NCBI GenBank assembly: GCA_965116215.1
Contig: OZ220494.1
Span: forward strand, 1-64,000
Reading direction: 5' to 3'
DNA length: 64,000 bases
DNA from: CBDBKL01 sp965116215
GTDB lineage: Bacteria > Bdellovibrionota > Bdellovibrionia > Bdellovibrionales > JAKFYE01
This document shows positions 9,299 through 17,390 of this stretch, piece after piece (position 1 is the stretch's first letter; every line of letters begins with the position of its first letter). The position numbers were made by a program, and so were the translations under genes. The notes beneath the pieces are model-generated. The model worked only from the letters and a program-made list of their open reading frames with translations. It had not been told where the DNA came from and made no database searches.

Positions 9299-9753
9299 TC
9301 ACTTTAAAATCTTTTCTGATTAAAAAAAATGAAAATAAGTCTAAACTCTTTTGGTGCTGCTGTATTAAGTTCTATTTAGCTTATCATTTTAGCCTTTAAC
9401 AGAGACAAGTTCCAGCCTTTGGAGCTATTTGAGCTTTAAGGGAAACATAAAAACCCTTCCTCTTAGAAACCATTTTTAATGGAAGAAAGAGTGTAAACAC
9501 AAAAAGTGTTATTTAATTTCTGAATTGAAAATAGACTCGACCTTTATATAGGATTTTAATCATTATTCAAACTGGCTCGTGAGATAGAGTATGAGTAAAT
9601 AGCATTCGATTATTTTTCATAAATAAGTTAAAATTATCAGTAAATCTTCAATCTTTTGGTTATTTACATTTTTAATAAAATGGCTAAAAGATGGGAGTTC
9701 GTTTTTTAAGCTAGTAGAGAGAAACCTTAGAATAGGGTTTGAGGTATATAAAT
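9299..9753. other. Intergenic region
   Basis: No ORF. An AACAC-aaaaa-GTGTT hairpin followed by ATTTAATTT (9496-9520) could end transcription of the SDR gene but is weak. Otherwise AT-rich sequence with nothing recognisable. Confidence 0.4.
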
Positions 9754-11046
9754 ATGAGATTCATAGTTATTTTTATGTTTTTAATAGGTCTATCTAGTTG
9801 TTTAAAATCCTCTCGTTTGCCTGGAGGATTCGAAGGTGAAATTCAGGTTCAGAAAGATAAGAATAGTGGGAGTGTTAGTGTAACCAAGGGTCAAAAGACT
9901 GTGGCTGTTTATAAAAATGCAGATTTGATTAAAGACTCAGAATTTTTTGCCGCTGTTAAGACTGAGACAAATGAACATATCTTTTTTATAAAGAAAACTG
10001 GAGAAATAGTGCAAATGCCCTCTTCTGAAAAGAGCTTTAGGCTAACAAAGCATTTTGCAATGGTAAGAAGAAATGAAAAAGATATCAAAGTCTATAACTC
10101 TCATGGGCGTCAAGTCTTTTCTATTGGATCCTCAGATTTATATTCTTATCAGATCAGTGATGTATTTTTTGGATATATAACGAAGAAGGAGTCTTCTTTT
10201 TTAGCAAGGATCTATTATTATAATAAAGAGACTTCCATTGCTGAATGCAAAAGTGAATCTGAGAACAGATGTGATATACAGCTTTCAAATAATTTTGCTT
10301 TTCTATCTGATACTTATTCTCATCAGGCTCTCTTATTTGGTAATGATGGGGGAATTTTATTTGATAGTGGGTCTTATGATGTAGTCGATAATTTTCCTTA
10401 TTATGTAAAACTCAACAATACATTTGCAGCGATAAGTTCTAGAGATAAATATGCCTATTATCATTTTAATAAAGGAGAAATTATTCTGGAATGCAATTCA
10501 TCAGAGATGACTTCTGATTCAGTCGGTGCGTTGTCTATAAAAAAGAGTTCTTCTGAGGAAGAGAGAAAGTGTTTAAAAGATTTGATAGCCTTAAATAAAT
10601 ATCCGAAAGCTGTTCTTTTAGGTGATAAGTCTCAGTATCAGGGATTTCTGTGTTCTAAGGAAAAGGTGAGTTGTGTTGAAAAAGTCAGTGATGACTTTAT
10701 TGCGATCCATGAGGTTTCAAATAAATCAGATATTGTGGAGAGGGACTTGGCGTTAATCGATAACTCGGGAGATTTGAGGCTTTATATTGAAAACTATTCT
10801 GGAGGCAGTCCACATCGACTTAAAATAGAGGGAAAGTTCTCTTACTATATAGATGATTTCGGTGCCTATTTATTTCATAGTGATATTCCTGAGGTGTTAT
10901 TTTCATGTCAGGGAAATCGTTGTGCCTCCTTCTCTATAGAACCAGGTCTTCTTAGTGTGACTCTGAAAGAAGAAAAAGGGGAGTCTCGTGTTATTTACTT
11001 TGGGAATAATGGTCAGAGAATAGAAGGTTCGAATTTGGCGAAATAG
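9754..11046 (+). CDS. Putative lipoprotein of unknown function (430 aa)
   Basis: I chose the ATG at 9754 (GAGG at 9741-9744) rather than the in-frame TTG at 9739, because it puts the signal peptide at the N-terminus: MRFIVIF, hydrophobic core, LIGLSSC, a good lipobox. The mature part is ~410 residues with no motif I recognise. It is rich in short aromatic/aliphatic stretches separated by turns (for example VKTETNEHIFFIKKTGE, FGYITKKESSF, HSDIPEVLFSC). This recalls beta-propeller-like blades of ~40-50 residues, but that is only an impression. Four CxxxxC-type cysteine pairs are spread along it. It stands alone between two long intergenic regions. Confidence 0.72.
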   Translation: MRFIVIFMFLIGLSSCLKSSRLPGGFEGEIQVQKDKNSGSVSVTKGQKTVAVYKNADLIKDSEFFAAVKTETNEHIFFIKKTGEIVQMPSSEKSFRLTKHFAMVRRNEKDIKVYNSHGRQVFSIGSSDLYSYQISDVFFGYITKKESSFLARIYYYNKETSIAECKSESENRCDIQLSNNFAFLSDTYSHQALLFGNDGGILFDSGSYDVVDNFPYYVKLNNTFAAISSRDKYAYYHFNKGEIILECNSSEMTSDSVGALSIKKSSSEEERKCLKDLIALNKYPKAVLLGDKSQYQGFLCSKEKVSCVEKVSDDFIAIHEVSNKSDIVERDLALIDNSGDLRLYIENYSGGSPHRLKIEGKFSYYIDDFGAYLFHSDIPEVLFSCQGNRCASFSIEPGLLSVTLKEEKGESRVIYFGNNGQRIEGSNLAK

Positions 11047-11538
11047 ATTTTCATCTGTAGATATAGAAGACCATTCTATTAATTCTAGAAGATGAAACTA
11101 GGTTTGATAAAGCATCCAATATCAAGTCTCTATACTTAGTACGGGCTATAGCATGGTAACGGGTATATTCTTGAGTCGTATAAATATTAATCTCTCGATT
11201 TATTTCTTCTAAATTTTTAACTCATTGATAAATTGAATAGAACTTCGTATCCTTAAACTTCTTGTCCCTATCGGATATATTTTTTTATTATTTGTAACAG
11301 GTAGGGATATGGGGCAATGATTCTCAGTGGTTCAATAAGAATGTTTTATTCTTATTTTTGTTGGAAGTTGGAGATAGCGTTATTGTCATCTTAAGTTATT
11401 GATTTTACTCTATCTTTTATACTGCCTTGTCCTAAAAATGTCCTTGTAAACATTTGGTAGAAATATGACTTTTGTATCAAATTAAGAAAAGAGTCTATAG
11501 GGTCTATCTTGTAGTTGATCATGAAAATGAAATAACAT
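11047..11538. other. Intergenic region, contains left direct repeat
   Basis: No ORF. It holds the left copy (11305-11373) of a direct repeat whose right copy lies at the tRNA-Cys gene. Otherwise AT-rich without recognisable signals. Confidence 0.5.
11305..11373. repeat. Left copy of ~70-bp direct repeat flanking AbiE remnant
   Basis: Starts GGATATGGGGCAATGATTCT and ends TTGGAAGTTGGAG. It matches 12881-12952 almost base for base; the T-rich part differs by a few bases and a 3-base indel. The two copies bracket the AbiE genes. Confidence 0.88.
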
Positions 11539-11563
11539 AAAATACCTTATAAAAAGGTATTTT
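11539..11563 (+). promoter_or_regulatory. Perfect inverted repeat covering the SD of the AbiEi gene
   Basis: AAAATACCTT (11539-11548), 5-nt loop, AAGGTATTTT (11554-11563), then directly the ATG. The right arm contains the only SD-like AAGG. AbiEi proteins are known to repress their own operon by binding inverted repeats, so this is a natural operator. As RNA, the hairpin would also hide the ribosome binding site. Confidence 0.6.
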
Positions 11564-12130
11564 ATGCCATTAGACATTAAAGCAAAAAAAAGGTTATTTG
11601 AAATAGCTAGACTACAGGAGGGTCTTTTTACTGCCAAACAGGCAAAGTTAGCAGGTTTTCTTCCAAAAAATTTTTCTGGGCATGTGCAAAGGGGAAATTG
11701 GATTAAAGTTCAACGAGGTCTATACAGGATCTCAGAATTTAATATCAATGAAGTCAATTTTGAACTCACAAAGTGGCATCTTTGGAGTCGAGATATCAAC
11801 GATAAACCACAGGCTGTCTTTTCTTACCTAACTGCACTTTCAATTCATGACATTGGGAATGATCTCCCCACAAAGATTCATATGACTGTTCCTAAAAAAT
11901 TTAGAAAAATGAATGACCCTCCAAAGATCTTAAAAGTTTATTTTAAAAATTTAGAAGATAAAGACTATCAGTGGATGAACTCATATAGGGTGACCACTCT
12001 CTTTAAAACATTAGTGGATTTAAGAATATCTCCTCTATATTCTGGCGAAACTTTTAAATACGCCTTTGAAGATGTCATTCAAAAATCAAAATTAAGCAAA
12101 AAGGAAATCACAACTCTGGAGCTTATGTAA
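11564..12130 (+). CDS. AbiEi-like antitoxin / transcriptional regulator (188 aa)
   Basis: Antitoxin of an AbiE-type (type IV) toxin-antitoxin pair. Residues ~5-55 form the winged-helix AntiTox-like domain (LQEGLFTAKQA, then RGNWIKVQRGLYRI). The rest carries family features such as PQAVFSYLTAL and IHMTVPKKFRK. Length is normal to slightly short. The TAA stop overlaps the ATG of the toxin gene by one base, as usual in these pairs. The toxin gene behind it is broken, so this antitoxin may now be an orphan regulator. The whole pair sits between direct repeats beside tRNA-Cys, which suggests it arrived on a small mobile segment. Confidence 0.78.
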   Translation: MPLDIKAKKRLFEIARLQEGLFTAKQAKLAGFLPKNFSGHVQRGNWIKVQRGLYRISEFNINEVNFELTKWHLWSRDINDKPQAVFSYLTALSIHDIGNDLPTKIHMTVPKKFRKMNDPPKILKVYFKNLEDKDYQWMNSYRVTTLFKTLVDLRISPLYSGETFKYAFEDVIQKSKLSKKEITTLELM

Positions 12131-12565
12131 TGTCGAAAAAATATGAAACACCCCAATCTTTTTTACAGGCCCTAACTCCAAAGGTGAATGCTCTTTCTAA
12201 GGATACAGGCTATAATGTGCAGAGAATAAGAAAAATCATAGCCTTTGAACAGTTTCTTTCAAGACTATTCTCTAATTCATCTAAAGACTGGATTCTAAAG
12301 GGCGGTTTCGCGATGGAACTTAGAATCAAAAATGCAAGAACAACAAAGGATGTAGATTTAGCCTATAGAGACCTATCATTGTCCTCAAAAATACAGAAAA
12401 ACAAAAAGAATCTTTATTAGAGGTCTTGAGGCAGCAGACCATAACAGAAGATCCTCAAGATTTCTTTTATTTTGAAATTGAAGAGGCCATTAGAGATCTT
12501 GAAGGTGGAATTTATGGCGGTTATAGGTTTCCGATCCATGTAAAAGTAAACAACAGAACCTTTTA
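12130..12565 (+). pseudogene. AbiEii-like nucleotidyltransferase toxin, frameshifted and truncated
   Basis: The first 96 codons read as an AbiEii toxin: WILKGGFAMELR (the GG/AMxLR motif) and TKDVDLAYRD (the DxD metal site), then a stop at 12418-12420. The family sequence continues in another frame from about 12385 (EKQKESLLEVLRQQ, then DFFYFEIEEAI and YGGYRFPIHVKVNNRTF) to TAA at 12563-12565. A one-base indel in the A-run around 12381-12387 explains the break. Even when joined (~145 codons) it lacks the C-terminal half of a ~300-residue AbiEii. It should be inactive as a toxin. Confidence 0.75.
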
Positions 12566-12880
12566 AACTCTTCTAAAGCCTTATAGCCATGCTTGGTATA
12601 GAAGTTTGTAGTGTGTCTATACAGCTACACATAATTTTCCAGATATAATTAATATTAAATTTTAATAAAATATGATATGGAAACAGTACTTATTTAAACT
12701 TTAATTAAATTAATTTTGGTTTGGGACATTTGAAGTTTGACTTTGATGTGAGTTAACATCTCTAAAAGTCAACTTAACTAGTCTGAACTATGATTAAAAT
12801 AGAGTAAATAGTGAATGAAACTGAGTTGCCCTAATTTATCTTCTTGATTTTCAAATAATCATTTGCATTTTATTTTGAAA
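12566..12880. other. Intergenic region after AbiE remnant
   Basis: Very AT-rich, no ORF and no recognisable site. It could contain the remainder of the truncated toxin gene beyond recognition. Confidence 0.4.
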
Positions 12881-12952
12881 GGATATGGGGCAATGATTCT
12901 CAGTGGTTCAATAAGAATGTTTTGTTTTTGTTTTTTTTGTTGGAAGTTGGAG
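12881..12952. repeat. Right copy of ~70-bp direct repeat, ends in tRNA-Cys
   Basis: Partner of 11305-11373. Its last five bases are the 3'-terminal bases of the tRNA-Cys gene (minus strand), including the encoded CCA. Such a repeat is what integration next to a tRNA 3' end, or a flanking duplication, would leave. Confidence 0.88.
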
Positions 12953-13021
12953 GTGGCTGGCGGAATTGAACCGCCGTAGAAGGTTTTGCAGACCTCTCCC
13001 TAACCACTCGGGCAAGCCACC
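12948..13021 (-). tRNA. tRNA-Cys (anticodon GCA)
   Basis: Read on the minus strand: 7-bp acceptor stem GGTGGCT/AGCCACC, anticodon arm GAGGT-CTGCAAA-ACCTT with GCA at 12987-12989, and T arm GGCGG-TTCAATT-CCGCC. Discriminator T is followed by an encoded CCA (12948-12950). 74 nt including CCA. It is the only tRNA gene I find in the window. Confidence 0.93.
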
Positions 13022-13189
13022 TTAATTAGATAAAAATCCATTTTGAGGAAGTCAGATGCTTTAAGTGTGATTGTTTGAATCAAGTCGTGTTTTTCTGACA
13101 TGTCTTTCATCTTTGTTTATTCTTCTGTTTTTCTCATTGTGATGATAGAAGAGTCAAGGCTCTTATTTAGATCTAGTTTTATTATAAGT

Positions 13190-13217
13190 TAAAGTTTTTT
13201 CTGTGATTTGACGATAG
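13190..13217 (+). promoter_or_regulatory. sigma28 (FliA)-like promoter of Cys-rich gene
   Basis: TAAAGTTT (13190-13197), 12 nt, GACGATAG (13210-13217). Third copy of the element found at 1174 and 3407. It ends 47 nt before the TTG start at 13265. Its promoter-to-start segment is nearly the same as that of the 3482 gene. Confidence 0.55.
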
Positions 13218-13264
13218 GGTTTAGAGGGTTTTTGGACTGAGTTTATCAACAAGGGTAGAAGTTT

Positions 13265-16200
13265 TTGAAAAGACGAAGAAGATGGATTCGAGTTTCAGAC
13301 TTTATACTAGTTATCATAACTGTTTTAACGGTTCCTTTTTTGTATCAAAACTGTGGTGAAGTTGATTTTGCTAGATATGGGAGCGTGGCTCCAGATTCTG
13401 AAATTGCTGTTGAGATTCGAAATGGCAAAGGTCGTGTGATTGCCAATGGAGGTGATCTTTGTTTAGGCTCTGATAATGAGGAGCAATCTCGATCGGTTGC
13501 TATTACGATAGCGACGTCTTCTGCGGCGTCGGCTTATTATTGTCGTAGAGTTCGTCCGTCTTCGGACAATAGTGTATGGGATTGCAATGAGTCTAAGAGT
13601 TTAAGTAGTGGCTCTGAGGGTCAGTTTGGTCGTGTTCCCAACAGTGATGATACTCGTGCATTGTTGATTTATCATAGTCTTAGTAATGGTCGTTATGAGC
13701 TGGAGGTTTCAGCGGAGGGTGGCACTGAGGGTGATAGTCCTTGGACGAGTGTTAGTGTTCCTGTGAGTTTTGTTGTTAAGGACTGCTCAAGCACGACGAC
13801 CACGTCTTCGACGACAACTTCTACCAGCACGACGAGGAGAAGCTCGCCGACGTGTGGTGATAGGGATCCTTCACAAGATGGTAATCAGCGGTATCCTTGT
13901 CCAGAGGGTTGGAGTTATAAGAGTTCAGCTAATAGTTTAACAAGTCCGAGCCGTACACGTTGCTGCACACCTCCTGCTGCTGCAACTTGTGGTGACACGA
14001 ACCCTTCAAAGTCAGGCTCTCAGCAGTTTTCTTGCACGGGAGCTTTGGTTTATAAAAGCTCTGCAAGTAAGAGTCGAAATCCGAGTGAGTCTGTGTGTTG
14101 TGAGTGTCGTTCAGGTTATGAGGGCAGATCTCCAAATTGTAGATGTCCGGCTGGTAAGGAAGAAGATAATGGTCAATGTGTCGATGCACCACAATTACAA
14201 AGAGCTGCGACGTGTTTGGATACAGAGCCTTCACAAAATGGCAATCAGAAGTTTTCTTGCACAGGTGGGTACAGTTATAAAACGTCATCGAATAGTTTAA
14301 CAAATCCCAGTCGTGCACGTTGTTGCGCTCCACCTGCGACGTGTTTGGATACAGAGCCTTCACAAAATGGCAATCAGAAGTTTTCTTGCACAGGTGGGTA
14401 CAGTTATAAAACGTCATCGAATAGTTTAACAAATCCCAGTCGTGCACGTTGTTGCGCTCCACCTGCGACGTGTTTAGATACAAAGCCTTCACAAAATGGC
14501 AATCAGAAGTTTTCTTGTAGAGGTGGGTACAGTTATAAGACGTCGTCTAATAGTTTAACAAATCCGAGCCGCTCTAGATGTTGTAGACCCCCTGCTGCTG
14601 CGACTTGTTCTGATATAAATCCTTCAAAGTCTGGCCCTCAGCAGTTTGTTTGCACGGGAGCTTTAGTTTATAAAAGTTCAGCAAGTAAGAGTCGAAATCC
14701 GAGTGAATCTGTGTGTTGCCAGTGTCGTTCAGGTTATCAGGGCACGCCTCCAAATTGCAGATGTCCTACGGGTCAGGTGAGTGTTGGAAATCGCTGTGTT
14801 GCTCGGACGTGTTTGGATACAGAGCCCTCACAAAACGGCAATCAGAAATTTAGCTGCACAGGTGGTTACAGTTATAAAACATCGTCTAATAGTTTAACGA
14901 GTCCAAGTCGGGATAGATGTTGTAATCCTCCTGCTGCAACTTGCGCTGATCGAGAGCCCCTACGTGATGGCAATCAAAAGTTCAGTTGTCCAAGAGGTTG
15001 GAGCGAGAAGCCTTCGTTAAGTGCTATAACAAGTCCGAGTCGGGATAGATGTTGTAATCCTCCTGCTGCTGCAACTTGCGCTGATCGAGAGCCCCTACGT
15101 GATGGCAATCAAAAGTTTAGCTGTCCAAGAGGTTGGAGCGAGAAGTCTTCGTTAAGTGGTATAACAAGTCCGAGTCGAGATAGGTGTTGCAATCCTCCTG
15201 CTGCAACTTGCGCTGATCGAGAGCCCCTACGTGATGGTAATCAGAGGTTTAGTTGTACGGGCTCTTCGGTGTATAATAAGTCATCAGCTAGAAAGACAAG
15301 TCCAAGTGTTTCTGTGTGTTGTCAGTGTCGTTCAGGTTATGAGGGCACGCCTCCCAATTGTAGATGTCCTGATGGTAAGAAAGAAGAGAATGGTCAATGT
15401 GTAAACGAACAATTACAAAGAGTTGTTGGAACTTGCGCTGATGGGGATCCACTGGAAAATGGTCCTCAGAAGTACCGTTGTCCGAGTGGTTGGAGTGAGA
15501 AGTCTTCGTTAAGTGCTATAAAAAGTCCGAGTCGGGATAGGTGTTGCACTCCTCCTGCTGCAACTTGTGGTGATAGGGAGCCACTACGTGATGGCAATCA
15601 AAAGTTCAGTTGTCCGAGTGGTTGGAGCGAGAAGTCTTCGTTAAGTGGTATAACAAGTCCGAGTCGGGATAGGTGTTGCACTCCTCCTGCTGCAACTTGT
15701 GGTGATGAAGAGCCCCTACGTGATGGCAATCAGAAGTTTAGTTGCCCGAGTGGGTATAGTTATAAGACAGACTCAGATTCTGTTACAAGTCCGAGTCGAG
15801 ATAGGTGTTGTGTATCTAGTCGGACGTGTCGTGATTATCCTTGTCTTGGTGGCGATGCATTCCGCCATCCAGATCGGGCGGACGATGCTACAAATTACAG
15901 TCAATCCTATTGTTGTATAGGTACGGTGAGTTGCAGTCATGCGACCAATGGTTGCAGTTCGAAGTTGTGCTCTGGTCGCTCTCAACCGACTTCTAAGTAC
16001 TCACAACTTTCCTATTCGGCAAGTTGTGAGACATGTTGTGAGCCATGTACGACTCGTACGTGTGGTGATACGGAGTGTGAGACGCCGGGGAATCAGCGTT
16101 TTGACTGTTCTAGGTGGAGTGGGAGAGTGTTTGATTCTTCAAAGTCTGCTTCAACGGATGTGAGTCCCTCGAATTGTTGTAAGTGTGGTTCAGGTTATGA

Positions 16201-17011
16201 AAAGGTTGGAAGTACTTGTTTGCCGGTATGTCGTGCTGATCAGGAGCGTAATTTAAGAAACCAGCAGTGTGAATGTCCAGATGGTAAAGAAGAGGTTAGT
16301 GGTCGGTGCGTGCCGGATTGCCGTGGTGATCAGGAGCGTAATTCGAGAGGATCATGTGTATGTCCATCTGACCAAATAGAAAAAGGTGGTCAATGTGTAC
16401 CTCCTGGTTCTCCCACCTGCGAAGACACTGAGGGGGATGGTAGTAATACATGGTATGATTGTCAACGTCATGGGCTTGAAAATGAACCGGGGAACGCAAA
16501 AAGCACGCATCCTAATCCAGCCAATTGTTGTAGGCCGCCTCGTACTTGTCTATCTCCATCTCGTTTTGAACCAAGATGGTGTGGCTCTGGCCGTATCCTT
16601 AAAAACCCACTACCAAATACTGGACCAAGAACTAAAGAAAATTGCTGTAGACCTACTCCATTAACTTGTGCCGATACAAGCTCACAACCAGGATCACAAC
16701 CCTATGATTGTGGATGTGCTATTGGTATAGGTTTAAAATGCCCAGGTACGGCGTCATACACACTTAAATCTAATCCTTCAAGTATCACATCTATTAGTAA
16801 AAGTAATTGCTGCAATCCACCTCCAGCATACAAATTATGCAAATGTCAGAGCACTCCCCGTTGTGATGAGGGTAATCAGGGACCCTGTGATATGGTTGGA
16901 AAAATAGGATGGTTTACAAAAAAACTTACTGAACCTGATCCCACATGGAGGGATTGTGTGGCTATTGGTATAGCTGCATCACCTCGATGTAGTGTTCAGA
17001 GAATCAAGTAA
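13265..17011 (+). CDS. Cys-rich modular exported protein (1248 aa)
   Basis: Paralogue of the gene at 3482. The first ~209 codons, the TTG start and the leader are almost identical (13226-13892 against about 3443-4109), including RRRRWIR, the LLYQNCG-like signal end (here PFLYQNCG) and the Thr/Ser linker. It then has fewer 43-residue modules, a different order, and several EGF-like units (GYEGRSPNCRCP, GYQGTPPNCRCP). From 14947 to 16376 it again follows the 3482 gene almost base for base. The last ~210 residues differ from the 3482 gene and instead resemble the tail of the partial gene at the window start (GDGSNTWYDC, TCLSPSRFE). Function unknown. It is a mosaic of shared cassettes. Confidence 0.88.
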   Translation: MKRRRRWIRVSDFILVIITVLTVPFLYQNCGEVDFARYGSVAPDSEIAVEIRNGKGRVIANGGDLCLGSDNEEQSRSVAITIATSSAASAYYCRRVRPSSDNSVWDCNESKSLSSGSEGQFGRVPNSDDTRALLIYHSLSNGRYELEVSAEGGTEGDSPWTSVSVPVSFVVKDCSSTTTTSSTTTSTSTTRRSSPTCGDRDPSQDGNQRYPCPEGWSYKSSANSLTSPSRTRCCTPPAAATCGDTNPSKSGSQQFSCTGALVYKSSASKSRNPSESVCCECRSGYEGRSPNCRCPAGKEEDNGQCVDAPQLQRAATCLDTEPSQNGNQKFSCTGGYSYKTSSNSLTNPSRARCCAPPATCLDTEPSQNGNQKFSCTGGYSYKTSSNSLTNPSRARCCAPPATCLDTKPSQNGNQKFSCRGGYSYKTSSNSLTNPSRSRCCRPPAAATCSDINPSKSGPQQFVCTGALVYKSSASKSRNPSESVCCQCRSGYQGTPPNCRCPTGQVSVGNRCVARTCLDTEPSQNGNQKFSCTGGYSYKTSSNSLTSPSRDRCCNPPAATCADREPLRDGNQKFSCPRGWSEKPSLSAITSPSRDRCCNPPAAATCADREPLRDGNQKFSCPRGWSEKSSLSGITSPSRDRCCNPPAATCADREPLRDGNQRFSCTGSSVYNKSSARKTSPSVSVCCQCRSGYEGTPPNCRCPDGKKEENGQCVNEQLQRVVGTCADGDPLENGPQKYRCPSGWSEKSSLSAIKSPSRDRCCTPPAATCGDREPLRDGNQKFSCPSGWSEKSSLSGITSPSRDRCCTPPAATCGDEEPLRDGNQKFSCPSGYSYKTDSDSVTSPSRDRCCVSSRTCRDYPCLGGDAFRHPDRADDATNYSQSYCCIGTVSCSHATNGCSSKLCSGRSQPTSKYSQLSYSASCETCCEPCTTRTCGDTECETPGNQRFDCSRWSGRVFDSSKSASTDVSPSNCCKCGSGYEKVGSTCLPVCRADQERNLRNQQCECPDGKEEVSGRCVPDCRGDQERNSRGSCVCPSDQIEKGGQCVPPGSPTCEDTEGDGSNTWYDCQRHGLENEPGNAKSTHPNPANCCRPPRTCLSPSRFEPRWCGSGRILKNPLPNTGPRTKENCCRPTPLTCADTSSQPGSQPYDCGCAIGIGLKCPGTASYTLKSNPSSITSISKSNCCNPPPAYKLCKCQSTPRCDEGNQGPCDMVGKIGWFTKKLTEPDPTWRDCVAIGIAASPRCSVQRIK
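14947..16376 (+). repeat. ~1.43-kb block duplicated from/to 6241-7670
   Basis: Second copy of the nearly identical block described at 6241. It lies wholly inside the Cys-rich gene and keeps its reading frame. Confidence 0.85.
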
Positions 17012-17338
17012 CAAGGATGATTTGGGGTTGTATCTTTTATTGAGATTGTAGGAATGGTTATAAGAAGACTCACTAAAACCCTATCGTGTAGTTGAGGGAT
17101 GTCACCGAGATTTTGCAAGCTAAAATCCAAATCCTATTGTTGTTGTATTGATACCTATCTTTATGTGCAGTTATGTGCAGTTATGTGCAGTATTGGGAAT
17201 GTCAGCATTCACTTTGTCTAGTATCTAGTATGTCTATGTACTCATGGGGCCATACAGAATCTCTCTCTTACAATACGTATGACAAGGGGACTAAAATGTG
17301 CTGATACAAATCTCTCTTGATAGAGTCCAGACTATCGA
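17012..17338. other. Intergenic region with decanucleotide repeat
   Basis: No ORF. Contains three perfect copies of TTATGTGCAG (17161-17190) and a TCTAGTA doublet near 17217-17230. The end is a terminator hairpin (next entry). Confidence 0.5.
17161..17190. repeat. Decanucleotide tandem repeat (TTATGTGCAG x3)
   Basis: Three perfect head-to-tail copies in the gap between a Cys-rich gene and the polyelectrolyte gene. Confidence 0.9.
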
Positions 17339-17364
17339 GGGGTTTTATAACCCCTTTTTATTTT
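17339..17364 (+). terminator. Rho-independent terminator
   Basis: GGGGTT-TTAT-AACCCC (17339-17354), a 6-bp perfect stem, followed by TTTTTATTTT. It would end transcription arriving from the Cys-rich gene and lies just 27 bp before the next gene. Confidence 0.75.
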
Positions 17365-17390
17365 CCGATAAGTTATAAGGTGGAGTTTTT

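Noticed and set aside
17365..17372. CCGATAAG as a sigma28 -10 box before the polyelectrolyte gene
   Set aside because: No TAAAG-type -35 at the right distance; the upstream bases belong to the terminator hairpin.
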